Below, in pieces: positions 1 through 8,461 of a stretch of 10,432 nt of DNA. Every line of letters starts with the position of its first letter. Position 1 is the stretch's first letter. Origin of the DNA: Methanobacteriota archaeon (GTDB lineage Archaea; Halobacteriota; Syntropharchaeia; JACQPP01); assembly GCA_016207465.1 (NCBI GenBank), contig JACQPP010000072.1, positions 1-10,432 on the forward strand, written 5' to 3'. Under the pieces are notes generated by a model that worked only from the letters and a program-made list of their open reading frames with translations, was not told the DNA's origin and ran no database searches. Position numbers and translations under genes: made by a program.

Positions 1-428
1 GAGGTCACCTCGTCCACCAGCGCCGCGAAGACATAGGAGAGGAGCATCATCACCACCATCAGGCGGCCCGGGCCGCCCCCCACCGCCCCCACGATGCGGT
101 CAATGAGGTGCTCGAAGAAGCGGCGCTCCTCCAGGAACCCGATGAGAATCATCATGCCCACCAGGAAGAGAACGATGTCCACGCTGGCGAACTCGATGAA
201 TGTCTTGGTGTCAATGAGCCCCAGGAGGAAGAGGGCGAGGGCCGACACCAGGGCGAAGGCGAGGCGGAACCTCCAGAAGAGAAGGGTCCCCAGGATGAGC
301 GAGGAGAAGACGGCCACCGCGGGGACCTGGCGGCGGAGGTCAAGGCCCCCCGCAGCGGAGATGCCCGCGGAGACCGCGACGAGGAGGAGGTAGAGGAGAG
401 CCTTTCGCCTCTCCGAGAGTTGCGCCAT
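1..428 (-). CDS. ArsB/NhaD-type (SLC13-like) ion permease, N-terminal part, cut by window edge
   Basis: This is the first 142 residues of a polytopic membrane protein whose 3' end lies beyond the left edge. The start is the ATG at 428. A short basic N-terminus (MAQLSERRK) is followed by hydrophobic segments at about residues 10-27, 36-52, 55-72 and 83-98, then a segment at about 123-140 ending ALVDEVT. The order of a hydrophobic hairpin, an FLVGMMILIGFLEE-type stretch, an amphipathic FFEHLIDRIV helix, and a helix ending in an acidic-VT motif is the usual N-terminal layout of the ArsB/NhaD ion transporter superfamily. That superfamily includes arsenite, Na+/H+, citrate and dicarboxylate carriers. 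Many members read LDNVT here, whereas this one reads VDEVT, with Glu in the Asn place. The substrate cannot be called from this fragment. It is last in a run of minus-strand genes including an antiporter and a mechanosensitive channel, so an ion-balance role is inferred. Confidence 0.82.
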   Translation of the reverse strand, partial: MAQLSERRKALLYLLLVAVSAGISAAGGLDLRRQVPAVAVFSSLILGTLLFWRFRLAFALVSALALFLLGLIDTKTFIEFASVDIVLFLVGMMILIGFLEERRFFEHLIDRIVGAVGGGPGRLMVVMMLLSYVFAALVDEVT

Positions 429-485
429 GGGTTACCCAAAAAGAGAGAGGGATAGAAAAACTTGCCGATATAATCTATCCGTGTC
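429..485 (-). promoter_or_regulatory. Intergenic promoter for the left-edge permease, with T runs
   Basis: This 57-base gap lies between the antiporter stop (486) and the permease ATG (428). On the minus strand it holds a TATA-like ATTATATC at about 468-475, some 43 bases before the ATG, which implies a leader of roughly 15-20 bases. Two runs of five T (minus strand, 456-460 and 438-442) could end antiporter transcripts, since archaeal termination often needs only U runs. A small interrupted palindrome TGGGT-T-ACCCA (428-438) abuts the start codon. No Shine-Dalgarno sequence is seen. Roles are inferred from position and composition. Confidence 0.4.
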
Positions 486-1736
486 CTACCCGGGAGGCGT
501 GGCCCCGGGCCCCGGCGCGGGCTGGGCCCGCCGGGCGGCGAGGAACACCCCGAGGGTGCAGAGGAGGATGGTGGTGACGATGAGGCTGAAGGTCATGTCG
601 GAGATGGCCCCTGCGAGGGCCGGGGAGACCTTGTCGGGGGCCGTCTGGGCCAGGTTGAGGACGAGGATGGAGAGGACGGCGGCGGCGAGGCCACGGGGCA
701 CCATGATGGCCATGGCCCGCCGGTGCTCCCGCAGGGCGCTGCCCAGGGTCCCCAGGGCCACCGCGGCGTAGCGGGCCCCCAGGAGGAGGACTCCGGCGAG
801 GGCCCCGTAGAGGAGGTTGCGGGGGTCGCTGATGGTGACAATGGCCCCCAGGTAGACGAAGAAGAAGGTGCGGATGAAGAAGGAGATTTCGCCGTGGAAG
901 GACTTCATCATCTCGTCGAAGTGGACCCCCCGGTCCTCGTGCTTCAGCATGTAGGCGATGTGCTGCTCGTTGCCCAGGGTGAGGCCGAAGAGGAGGGCCG
1001 ACACGGGGCCCGAGCCCCCTGCGGATTCCACCAGGCTGTAGAGGAGGAAGGCGATGGCGAGGGTCACCATGTAGGTGAAGGGCTGGCCCCGGAGGCGCCG
1101 GAGGGCGAAATACCAGAGGACCCCCCCGATGAGGCCCGCCATGCCCCCGATGGAGAACTTGGTCACCATGGTCTTCGCGATGAGGAGAACGGAGGTCTGC
1201 CCCAGCACGAGGGAGTCCAGCAGGGCGAGGGCCACGACGATGGCGAATATCTCGGCGATGGTGGCCTCCAGCTTGAGCACCGTCCCCACTGCCGGGGGGA
1301 GCCGGAGGCGGTCGATGAGGGAGAAGACGACGATGGGGGTGGCGTTTCCCACGATGGCCCCGAAGAGGAGGGAGTGGGTGAGGCCCCACTGGAGCAGGAG
1401 GTAGGGGACGGCGGCGGCTGCCCCCATGGAGAGGAGAAAGCCGAGGGCGGCGACGACGGTGGCCCGGATGCTCCCCCGGAGGGCCTCGTAGAGGTTGAGG
1501 GAGAGGCCCCCGTCCATCAGGATGATGAGGAGGGCCAGGGGGCTGACGATGGGGGCCACCACCAGCAGCAGCCTTGGGTCCAGCACATGGAAGTAGGAGC
1601 CCAGGACCAGGCCGAAGAGGAGGAGGAAGACGGCGTCGGAGATGCCGGTCTTCTGGAAGAGCAGGTGGACCACGAAGCCCAGGAGGATGACCGCGCCCCC
1701 GAGGAAGAGGAGCAGGGTGGGGTCGGGCCCGGCCAT
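486..1736 (-). CDS. Cation:proton antiporter of the CPA (NhaP/Kef-like) superfamily
   Basis: This 416-residue membrane protein has about 12-13 hydrophobic segments, the usual size and layout of a CPA-family Na+(K+)/H+ antiporter core without a cytosolic regulatory domain. Family landmarks are LLFGLVLG (about 39-46), an MDGGL stretch (74-78), an unwound-helix region FGAIVGNATP (125-134), the following helix with LEATIAEIFAIV (156-167), SALLFGLTLGN (246-256), RTFFFVYLG (289-297) and MVPRGLAAAV (345-354). The ion-binding motifs are not canonical: the TDP of NhaP proteins reads ATP (132-134), and the ND pair reads AE (161-162). It should exchange monovalent cations for protons across the cytoplasmic membrane, with direction and ion unknown. 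The start ATG at 1736 has no Shine-Dalgarno but sits 28 bases downstream of a TATA-like box, fitting a leaderless mRNA. A Pro/Gly-rich tail (406-416) ends the protein. Confidence 0.88.
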   Translation of the reverse strand: MAGPDPTLLLFLGGAVILLGFVVHLLFQKTGISDAVFLLLFGLVLGSYFHVLDPRLLLVVAPIVSPLALLIILMDGGLSLNLYEALRGSIRATVVAALGFLLSMGAAAAVPYLLLQWGLTHSLLFGAIVGNATPIVVFSLIDRLRLPPAVGTVLKLEATIAEIFAIVVALALLDSLVLGQTSVLLIAKTMVTKFSIGGMAGLIGGVLWYFALRRLRGQPFTYMVTLAIAFLLYSLVESAGGSGPVSALLFGLTLGNEQHIAYMLKHEDRGVHFDEMMKSFHGEISFFIRTFFFVYLGAIVTISDPRNLLYGALAGVLLLGARYAAVALGTLGSALREHRRAMAIMVPRGLAAAVLSILVLNLAQTAPDKVSPALAGAISDMTFSLIVTTILLCTLGVFLAARRAQPAPGPGATPPG

Positions 1737-1759
1737 GGGAGGAACGGTGTCGCGAACCG

Positions 1760-1768
1760 CTATAATTC
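1760..1768 (-). promoter_or_regulatory. TATA-like box of the antiporter gene
   Basis: On the minus strand this A/T-rich element (AATTATAG) stands out from its GC-rich surroundings. It is centred about 28 bases before the antiporter ATG at 1736. Archaeal TATA boxes lie about 26-27 bases before the transcription start, so the transcript would begin at or next to the start codon. The bases just before the ATG (TTCCTCCC) contain no purine-rich ribosome-binding site, which agrees with a leaderless message. The call is inferred from spacing. Confidence 0.45.
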
Positions 1769-1775
1769 TTCCGAA

Positions 1776-2837
1776 TCACGCGCTCTTGTCCCGCAGGTGG
1801 ACCACCCGCTGGGGGAAAGGAATCTCGATGGACTCGCGGGCGAAGCGGGCGTGGAGGCGCTTGATGAACTCGTGGGTCACCAGGTACTGGTCCACGAACT
1901 GCTGGACCCGGAGGATGACGCTGAATCCGATACCCGAGTCCCCGAGGGTATGGTAGCGGATGAAGGGCTCGTGGGTGGGCACGGCCCCCTGGACCTGCTT
2001 CTGGACCTCTCGGGCCACCTCGACCACGACCTGCTCGGCCCGGGCCAGGTCGGTGCTGTAGGCCACGCTCACCTGGACCAGGGCCGCCATCTCGGGCTCG
2101 GGGAGGTGGTAGTTGGTGATGATGCTCTGGGCGAGCTTCGAGTTGGGGACGATGATGAGGTTGTTGGGGAGGCTCCGGATGCGGGTGGTGCGCCATCCGA
2201 TGTCGGTGACATAGCCCTCGACCCCGGAGTCCAGTTTGATGTAGTCCCCGATGCGGATGGGGCGCTCGGCGGTGATCCAGAAGCCGGAGAAGAAGTTGCC
2301 CAGGGTCTCCTGGAGGGCCAGGGCGACGGCGAGGCCCGCGATGCCGAAGGATGCCAGCAGGGGGGTAATGGAGACTCCCCCGGCGTTCAGGACGAACATG
2401 AGGCCCACGAACCAGATGAGCATCTTCAGGATGCGCTGGGAGATGGACTGGAGAGGGCGGAAGGCGGGGGAGCGGTCCCCGTAGGTCTGCACGAGACCGG
2501 TGGCGATTTTGGCCGCCACGGCGACCACGGAGAGGGACAGGAGAACCGGAATCAGGATGCCGAACACCCGGGAGATGCCGGGGTCGAGGCCCGCCACCTC
2601 TTGGGCCATGAAGATGCCCCCCAGGAGGAACCACAGGACCAGGGGTCCCCGCACGGCCTGGAGGATGATGTCGTCAAACTTGAACCGGCTCTGGGCGGCC
2701 CAGCGGACCACCGTGCGGTCGAGGACCCGGCGGGTCACCAGCCCCCCCAGGAGGAAGAGCACGATGGCGAGGGATGGCCACAGAAGGCGCTCGAATGGCT
2801 GGAGGGACCCCGGCAGGACCCCCGGGAGCTGGAACAT
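1776..2837 (-). CDS. MscS-family small-conductance mechanosensitive channel
   Basis: This 353-residue membrane protein opens under membrane tension to release solutes after osmotic downshift. Hydrophobic segments lie at about residues 17-34, 63-82 and 90-115, with another at 137-153. The pore-lining helix with small-residue packing (GIAGLAVALALQETLGNFFSG, 165-185) is the MscS TM3 signature. It is followed by the beta-domain signature: IRIGDYI (195-201), GVEGYVTDIGWRTTRIR (205-221) and NNLIIVPNSKLAQ (225-237). A typical C-terminal end with IPFPQRVVHLR closes it. The length fits a channel with extra N-terminal helices compared with E. coli MscS (286 residues). The start ATG (2837) has no Shine-Dalgarno but has a TATA-like box 29 bases upstream. 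It lies 27 bases after the GH15 gene and 39 before the antiporter, a setting that suits an osmotic-stress role. Confidence 0.95.
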   Translation of the reverse strand: MFQLPGVLPGSLQPFERLLWPSLAIVLFLLGGLVTRRVLDRTVVRWAAQSRFKFDDIILQAVRGPLVLWFLLGGIFMAQEVAGLDPGISRVFGILIPVLLSLSVVAVAAKIATGLVQTYGDRSPAFRPLQSISQRILKMLIWFVGLMFVLNAGGVSITPLLASFGIAGLAVALALQETLGNFFSGFWITAERPIRIGDYIKLDSGVEGYVTDIGWRTTRIRSLPNNLIIVPNSKLAQSIITNYHLPEPEMAALVQVSVAYSTDLARAEQVVVEVAREVQKQVQGAVPTHEPFIRYHTLGDSGIGFSVILRVQQFVDQYLVTHEFIKRLHARFARESIEIPFPQRVVHLRDKSA

Positions 2838-2861
2838 GACGATGGGGAGAGGGCGGGAACC

Positions 2862-2870
2862 GTTTTAATG
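2862..2870 (-). promoter_or_regulatory. TATA-like box of the mscS-type gene, overlapping the GH15 stop codon
   Basis: On the minus strand the A/T-rich stretch CATTAAAAC is centred about 29 bases before the MscS ATG at 2837, the distance expected for a leaderless archaeal transcript. It contains the TAA stop codon of the upstream GH15 gene (2865-2867). The channel gene may therefore have its own promoter inside what otherwise looks like an operon. The call is inferred from spacing and composition only. Confidence 0.4.
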
Positions 2871-4652
2871 TTTGTTGTCTCCCGCGACAGCCTTCGAGCC
2901 CCACAGCCGGAGGGCGGTGCGGACAAACTCCAGGTGGCTGAAGGCCTGGGGGAGGTTCCCCAGGAGCCGGTTGTGGTAGACGTCGAACTCCTCGGCGAAG
3001 AGGCCCAGTTCGTTGCCAGCGAAGGCCATGGCGTGCTCGACGACCCGGTGGGCCCGCCGCGGGGAGTCCTGGAGGGCGATGACCTGGGCGAACCAGAGGC
3101 TGGCGAGGAGGAAGGCCCCCTGCTCTTCCTCGAAGCGCCGGAGGAGGCCCCCGGAGCCCAGTCGGTTGGAGAGGGTGTCGAGGGTGGCCTGCACCCGGGG
3201 GTGGTTGGGGGGCAGGAGGCCCAGGAGGGGGATGGCGAGCACGGAGGCGTCGAGGGCCAGGTCGTCGTAGGCCCGCACGAAGGAGCGGCGCCGGGGGGAG
3301 TAGCCCCGCCGGAGCAACTGGGCGCCGACCCGGCGGGCCTCCCGGGACCACCTCTCGGCGTCCCCGGGCTCGCCCTGGAGGCGGGCCAGCCGGGCCCCCG
3401 CGTGGAGGGCGGCGGCGCAGAGGGCCTTGGAGTGGACGTAGTGGCGGCGGAGCCCCCGGAACTCCCAGATGCCGCTGTCCGTCTCCCTCCAGGCGCGGGC
3501 CGCGTGGTCCACCAGGCGGCGCACCTTGGGGTAGTGGCGCGAGAGGAACTCGCGGTCTCCGGCGGCCTCCACGTAGGTGAGGATGGCCGCCACCACCTCC
3601 CCCTCCAGGTCGTTCTGCTTTTGGTCCACCGCCCCGTTTCCCACCCGCACCGGGCGGCTGTTCCCGAAGCCCGTCAGCGTGCGGACCTCCCGCTCCCGGG
3701 TCCCCTGTAGGCTTCCATCAACGGCCACCAGAGGATGGGGGTAGGGCTTTCCCCGGGGTGCGGTGAGCCCCAGGAGAAACTCGAGGATGCGCCGGGCCTC
3801 CTCGGCGTAGCCGGCCTCGGCGAATGCCTCGGAGGCGAGAGCGGTGTCCCGGACCCAGCAGAAGCGGTAGTCCCAGTTGGCGTCCCCCCCGACCACCTCG
3901 GGGAGGGAGGTGGTGGGGGCGGCCACCATGGCCCCCGTGGGCTCGTAGATGAGGAGGCGGAGGATGAGGAGGGAGCGGAGGTAGATGTCCCGGACTCGGC
4001 CCCGGGCCCTGAAGAGCGGGTCGGCCTGGGCGGCCCAGCCCTGCCAGAACTCGAGGGTCCGGCGGTAATCCGCGGCATGGTCGGTGGCGCGGAGGGCGGC
4101 GCGCTCCGCGCTCTCCCGGTCCTCCCCGTAGGTCAGCAGCAGCGGGACCGCCCGGGGGCCGGAGAGGCTCCACTCGAGGTGGCCGTCATGGACCTGTGCC
4201 TCCGGGGCGGAGAGGCGGAGGCATTGGCCCGGAGACTCCACGACGCACCCCTGGCGCATCCAGGCGACCCGGGGCCGCTTCCCATTGTAGTGGGGGCGGG
4301 GGTCCAGGGCGACGCGGAGGGTGAGAGGCCCGGTGGGACTGGTGAGGCTGATGACCCTCCAGAGGCGACGGGCCCCGTAGGTCATCCAGTCGGTGGTCCG
4401 CAGCCGGTGGCCCGCCACGGCGAAGGCGGTCTCCAGGATGCATGTCCCCGGGACATAGCGCGGAGTCCCCCGCGGGAGGGGTGTGACCCGCTCCCCCTCC
4501 ACCACGGCGAGCCCCAGGCTTCCCCCCTGCTCGTAGTCGAGGGCCCGGGCGAACACGGTGGGGGAGTCGAAGCGGGGGATGCAGAGCCAGTCGATGGAGC
4601 CGAAGTAGCTCACCAGGGCGCATGTCTCCCCGTTCCCGATGGCCCCGAACAT
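2865..4652 (-). CDS. GH15 glycoside hydrolase (glucoamylase / trehalase-like)
   Basis: This is a complete 595-residue cytosolic-type enzyme with no signal peptide. The N-terminal beta-sandwich begins with the family opening AIGNGETCALVSYFGSIDWLCIPRFDSPTVF (4-34). The (alpha/alpha)6 catalytic barrel carries AAPTTSLPE (244-252), GGDANWDYRFCWVRD (255-269), QNDLEGEVV (346-354; Glu352 is the likely general acid), HYVHSKALCAAAL (404-416) and GLFAEEFD (550-557; Glu554 the likely general base). Both catalytic glutamates are thus present. GH15 enzymes release beta-glucose from alpha-glucans or isomaltose; several archaeal members (Thermoplasma, Sulfolobus) are trehalases, so trehalose is a real alternative substrate. 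The ATG lies 3 bases after the stop of the upstream GT4 gene, so the two are almost surely co-transcribed. That pairing favours turnover of a product made by the GT4 enzyme. The exact substrate is unresolved. Confidence 0.93.
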   Translation of the reverse strand: MFGAIGNGETCALVSYFGSIDWLCIPRFDSPTVFARALDYEQGGSLGLAVVEGERVTPLPRGTPRYVPGTCILETAFAVAGHRLRTTDWMTYGARRLWRVISLTSPTGPLTLRVALDPRPHYNGKRPRVAWMRQGCVVESPGQCLRLSAPEAQVHDGHLEWSLSGPRAVPLLLTYGEDRESAERAALRATDHAADYRRTLEFWQGWAAQADPLFRARGRVRDIYLRSLLILRLLIYEPTGAMVAAPTTSLPEVVGGDANWDYRFCWVRDTALASEAFAEAGYAEEARRILEFLLGLTAPRGKPYPHPLVAVDGSLQGTREREVRTLTGFGNSRPVRVGNGAVDQKQNDLEGEVVAAILTYVEAAGDREFLSRHYPKVRRLVDHAARAWRETDSGIWEFRGLRRHYVHSKALCAAALHAGARLARLQGEPGDAERWSREARRVGAQLLRRGYSPRRRSFVRAYDDLALDASVLAIPLLGLLPPNHPRVQATLDTLSNRLGSGGLLRRFEEEQGAFLLASLWFAQVIALQDSPRRAHRVVEHAMAFAGNELGLFAEEFDVYHNRLLGNLPQAFSHLEFVRTALRLWGSKAVAGDNKH

Positions 4653-4655
4653 GGT

Positions 4656-6008
4656 CTACCGGCGGTAGCCGGCCACCGCCTCCTCCAGGATGGTGGCCAC
4701 CCGGATGGCGGCGTGGTCGGCGTCGCACTGGCGGGTGGTCTCCCGGCCCCGCTCTCCCATCCGCCGGGCCCTCTCATCCCCCCGCAGGACCCTCTTGAGT
4801 TTGGCGGCCAGTTCGGCCCCGCTCCCCGGGCGAAAGGTGTGGCCGTTGGTGCCCTCGTTGATGAGCTCGGAGATTCCTGCGCCGCGGCTGACCAGCACGG
4901 GCTTCCGGTAGAGCCATGCCTCCACCGCCGCCAGGCCGAAGCCCTCCACGCGGGAGGGGAGGACGAAGGCGTCGCACCTCTGGTAGAGGGCCCGCAGGAT
5001 GGGGTCGGGGAGGTAGCCGGTGAACACGGTCCGGTCCTGCACCCGGAGGGCCCGGGCTCTCCGCTGGAGGTGGCCGAGCCAGGTGGAGCCCTTCGGGTGA
5101 CCCAGCCCCCCCTGGCTGCTGGTGAAAGAGCCGTTGCCCACCAGGAACAGCCGCACCCGGGGGTCCCGCAGCCGCGCCAATGCCTCCAGGGCCGTATCGT
5201 GGCCCTTGATGGGGTCCATGCGGGCCACCACCAGCACCACCCGGTCCTCCTCCCGGATGTGGAACCGCTCCTCCAGGGCCCCCAGGTCGCGGGGGCGCGC
5301 GGGGGTCCACCGGCGGTGGTCCACGTAGGGATACATCTGGTAGGCCTGCCCCCGGTAGCCCACGCGGATGAGCCCCTCCAGGTCCCGCCGGCAGGAGACC
5401 ACCACCCCATCGAAGCCCTCCATGGCCCTCACGATGAAGTTCCGGGTGTACTGGTGCATCCACTCGGGGTGGAAGGGGACATGCCACCGGAAGACCGCCG
5501 GGATGGAGGGGCCCACCATGCTCCCCACCTGGAGCTGGTGGTAGTCGTGGATGTAGGCGACGTCCACCGGCAGCCCCAGAATCCGTTCGGCCGAGAGCCA
5601 GTTGTAGCGGGCGTATGCACGGAACTGCTGGGGGCCGATGGCGTGCTTCCCCAGGCCGTGGACCTCGCTCCACAGCCCCTCCTTCAGGTGGGCGTAGACG
5701 CCGAGCTCATGGGGCTCCAGGCTCACGTTGTGGAGAGTGAGACCGGGCAGGGTGACCCGCTCCGGGGCCGCCGGGTTCAGGGAGACCCAGTGGGCCCGTC
5801 GCAGAGCCCCGCGCCGCCTGAAGGCCCCCAGGAGGTCATAGACCATCCGGGTGACCCCCCCGGGGGTGAACGTGTAATCCTCATCCGGCGAGAGGAGCCT
5901 CAGCGGCAGAGTGTCCGGGAGCTCCCCGTATTTCTCCAGGAGTTCCGCGTAGGAGAGGTGGAACCGCACCAGGGGGGTCTGGGTGTTGACAGCGACCTTC
6001 AGCTTCAT
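4656..6008 (-). CDS. GT4-family glycosyltransferase, possibly trehalose- or alpha-glucan-related
   Basis: This 450-residue GT-B fold enzyme probably uses an NDP-sugar. The N-terminal domain starts MKLKVAVNTQ and has the loop PGGVTR (49-54) typical of the nucleotide-sugar site. It then has IHDYHQLQVG (153-162) and FRWHVPFHPE (173-182), which recall the HDYH and HxPFP motifs of trehalose-phosphate synthases. The C-terminal domain has VVARMDPIKGHD (260-271; Arg263 and Lys268 probably bind the diphosphate), GNGSF (291-295) and VEGFGLAAVEA (354-364), which contains the EX7E motif with Glu355 and Glu363. The ATG at 6008 was chosen because the family-like sequence starts there; the open frame runs on upstream, but it overlaps the promoter and the opposite-strand stress gene. 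An upstream in-frame ATG at 6044 is less likely. The GH15 gene follows after 3 bases. A trehalose-forming role (as in TreT) is an inference, and an alpha-glucan or other sugar product is also possible. Confidence 0.9.
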   Translation of the reverse strand: MKLKVAVNTQTPLVRFHLSYAELLEKYGELPDTLPLRLLSPDEDYTFTPGGVTRMVYDLLGAFRRRGALRRAHWVSLNPAAPERVTLPGLTLHNVSLEPHELGVYAHLKEGLWSEVHGLGKHAIGPQQFRAYARYNWLSAERILGLPVDVAYIHDYHQLQVGSMVGPSIPAVFRWHVPFHPEWMHQYTRNFIVRAMEGFDGVVVSCRRDLEGLIRVGYRGQAYQMYPYVDHRRWTPARPRDLGALEERFHIREEDRVVLVVARMDPIKGHDTALEALARLRDPRVRLFLVGNGSFTSSQGGLGHPKGSTWLGHLQRRARALRVQDRTVFTGYLPDPILRALYQRCDAFVLPSRVEGFGLAAVEAWLYRKPVLVSRGAGISELINEGTNGHTFRPGSGAELAAKLKRVLRGDERARRMGERGRETTRQCDADHAAIRVATILEEAVAGYRR

Positions 6009-6080
6009 GCAGGGACCGACCTTAGAGGATAAACCCAGGAGCATAAAAACCCTTTTTAGTCCCCGCTCCGAGGTGGTCCC
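6009..6080. promoter_or_regulatory. Shared divergent promoter between GT4 (minus) and universal stress protein (plus)
   Basis: This 72-base gap separates divergent genes and contains the only A/T-rich bases nearby. Two elements can be read as TATA boxes on either strand: GGATAAACC (6027-6035) and CATAAAAAC (6042-6050). On the minus strand TTTTTATG is about 37 bases before the GT4 ATG. On the plus strand GGATAAACC would start a transcript near 6057, which would include the ribosome-binding site AGGTGG (6071-6076) before the stress-protein start. Because the boxes sit between both starts, the two genes may compete for or share regulators. The box assignments are inferred. Confidence 0.45.
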
Positions 6081-6083
6081 GTG

Positions 6084-6518
6084 ATGCCGAAGGTCCTCGT
6101 CTGCCTGGACGGCTCCAGGAACTCCCGGGAGTGCTTCGAGCCTGTCCTCCCCCTGCTGAAGAGCGCGAAGGCCAGGCTCACCCTCTTCCACGTGGAGACA
6201 CCCCCCCGGCTGGACACCCGCCAAGCTGAGATATTTGAAGGGGAGGCGCGGGCCTTCCACCTGAAACCCTACGACCCTTTCGATGACCTCGCCTCACGCC
6301 TCAAGAGGAGAGGATTCAGAGTGCGGCAGAAGAGGGCCAAGGGGGAGGCGGCGGGGGCCATACTCCAGGAGGCTGGCAAGGGTGGCTACGACCTGGTGGT
6401 CATCGGCTCCCACGGCCACGGGGGCTTCCGGAGGGCCGTCCTCGGGAGCGTCTCCACCGCCGTCGCCCAGAAGTGTGGAGTGCCGGTCCTCATCGCGCGC
6501 CCCCGGCGAAGGAAATGA
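6084..6518 (+). CDS. Universal stress protein (UspA-family, ATP-binding type)
   Basis: This 144-residue single-domain protein has the Rossmann-like USP fold. It opens with PKVLVCLDGSRNSRECFEPVLPL (2-24), where Asp9 is the usual adenine-contacting acidic residue after strand 1. Strand 2 is ARLTLFHVE (30-38). The C-terminal part has YDLVVIGSHGHGGFRRAVLGSVST (102-125), which matches the ATP-binding motif G-x2-G-x9-G-S exactly (Gly108, Gly111, Gly121, Ser122), then CGVPVLIARP (131-140). The middle is basic (SRLKRRGFRVRQKRAKGE). ATP-binding USPs act as nucleotide-dependent stress modulators, but the partner is unknown. The ATG at 6084 is preferred over the GTG at 6081 because it lies 7 bases after AGGTGG (6071-6076); the GTG would add one residue. 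It is divergent from the GT4 gene and 88 bases before the sulfite reductase. Confidence 0.93.
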   Translation: MPKVLVCLDGSRNSRECFEPVLPLLKSAKARLTLFHVETPPRLDTRQAEIFEGEARAFHLKPYDPFDDLASRLKRRGFRVRQKRAKGEAAGAILQEAGKGGYDLVVIGSHGHGGFRRAVLGSVSTAVAQKCGVPVLIARPRRRK

Positions 6519-6546
6519 TACTGGAACTACTGCGGAATGCTGAAAA

Positions 6547-6556
6547 TCTTTATACC
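6547..6556 (+). promoter_or_regulatory. TATA-like box of the sulfite reductase gene
   Basis: TCTTTATACC is a good archaeal TATA match in the 88-base gap after the stress-protein gene. It would place the transcript start near 6578, giving a leader of about 30 bases with a weak GGGTG (6598-6602) before the ATG at 6607. A second A/T run, CTTTTTACA (6570-6578), is centred about 32 bases before the ATG and could instead drive a near-leaderless transcript. Which is used cannot be told from sequence. Confidence 0.45.
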
Positions 6557-6606
6557 CGGACTCACTGAACTTTTTACAGTAAGAAGCGTGTAAACGTGGG
6601 TGTGCC

Positions 6607-8427
<1,821 letters not shown>

Positions 8428-8451
8428 TTTTATCCACCGATTTTTTTCTTC
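8428..8451 (+). terminator. U-run transcription terminator of the sulfite reductase gene
   Basis: Directly after the TAG stop (8425-8427) come TTTTAT (8428-8432) and a run of seven T followed by CTT (8441-8450). U runs like these are enough to end transcription by archaeal RNA polymerase. No GC-rich hairpin precedes the run. The GT2 gene on the other strand ends at 8462, so this short gap separates convergent genes. Confidence 0.6.
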
Positions 8452-8461
8452 GGAATCTGCG

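Noticed and set aside
723..3710. A 995-codon open frame on the plus strand across the antiporter, MscS and GH15 genes
   Set aside because: It is antisense to three well-recognised proteins. Its product is a low-complexity mix of Gly, Glu, Asp, Pro and Val, as expected from the complement of GC-rich codons.
3735..6032. A 765-codon open frame on the plus strand opposite the GH15 and GT4 genes
   Set aside because: It has the same compositional signature (Gly/Pro/Glu/His-rich), shows no recognisable domain, and is fully covered by two conserved enzymes on the other strand.
6009..6260. An N-terminal extension of the GT4 protein by 84 residues
   Set aside because: The extension would be encoded antisense to the stress-protein gene and across the divergent promoter. 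Its sequence has no GT character, and family-like sequence starts at MKLKVAVNTQ.
6564..6580. A short inverted repeat ACTG...CAGT before the sulfite reductase gene, considered as an operator
   Set aside because: The arms are only four bases long with a nine-base spacer, a match expected by chance.
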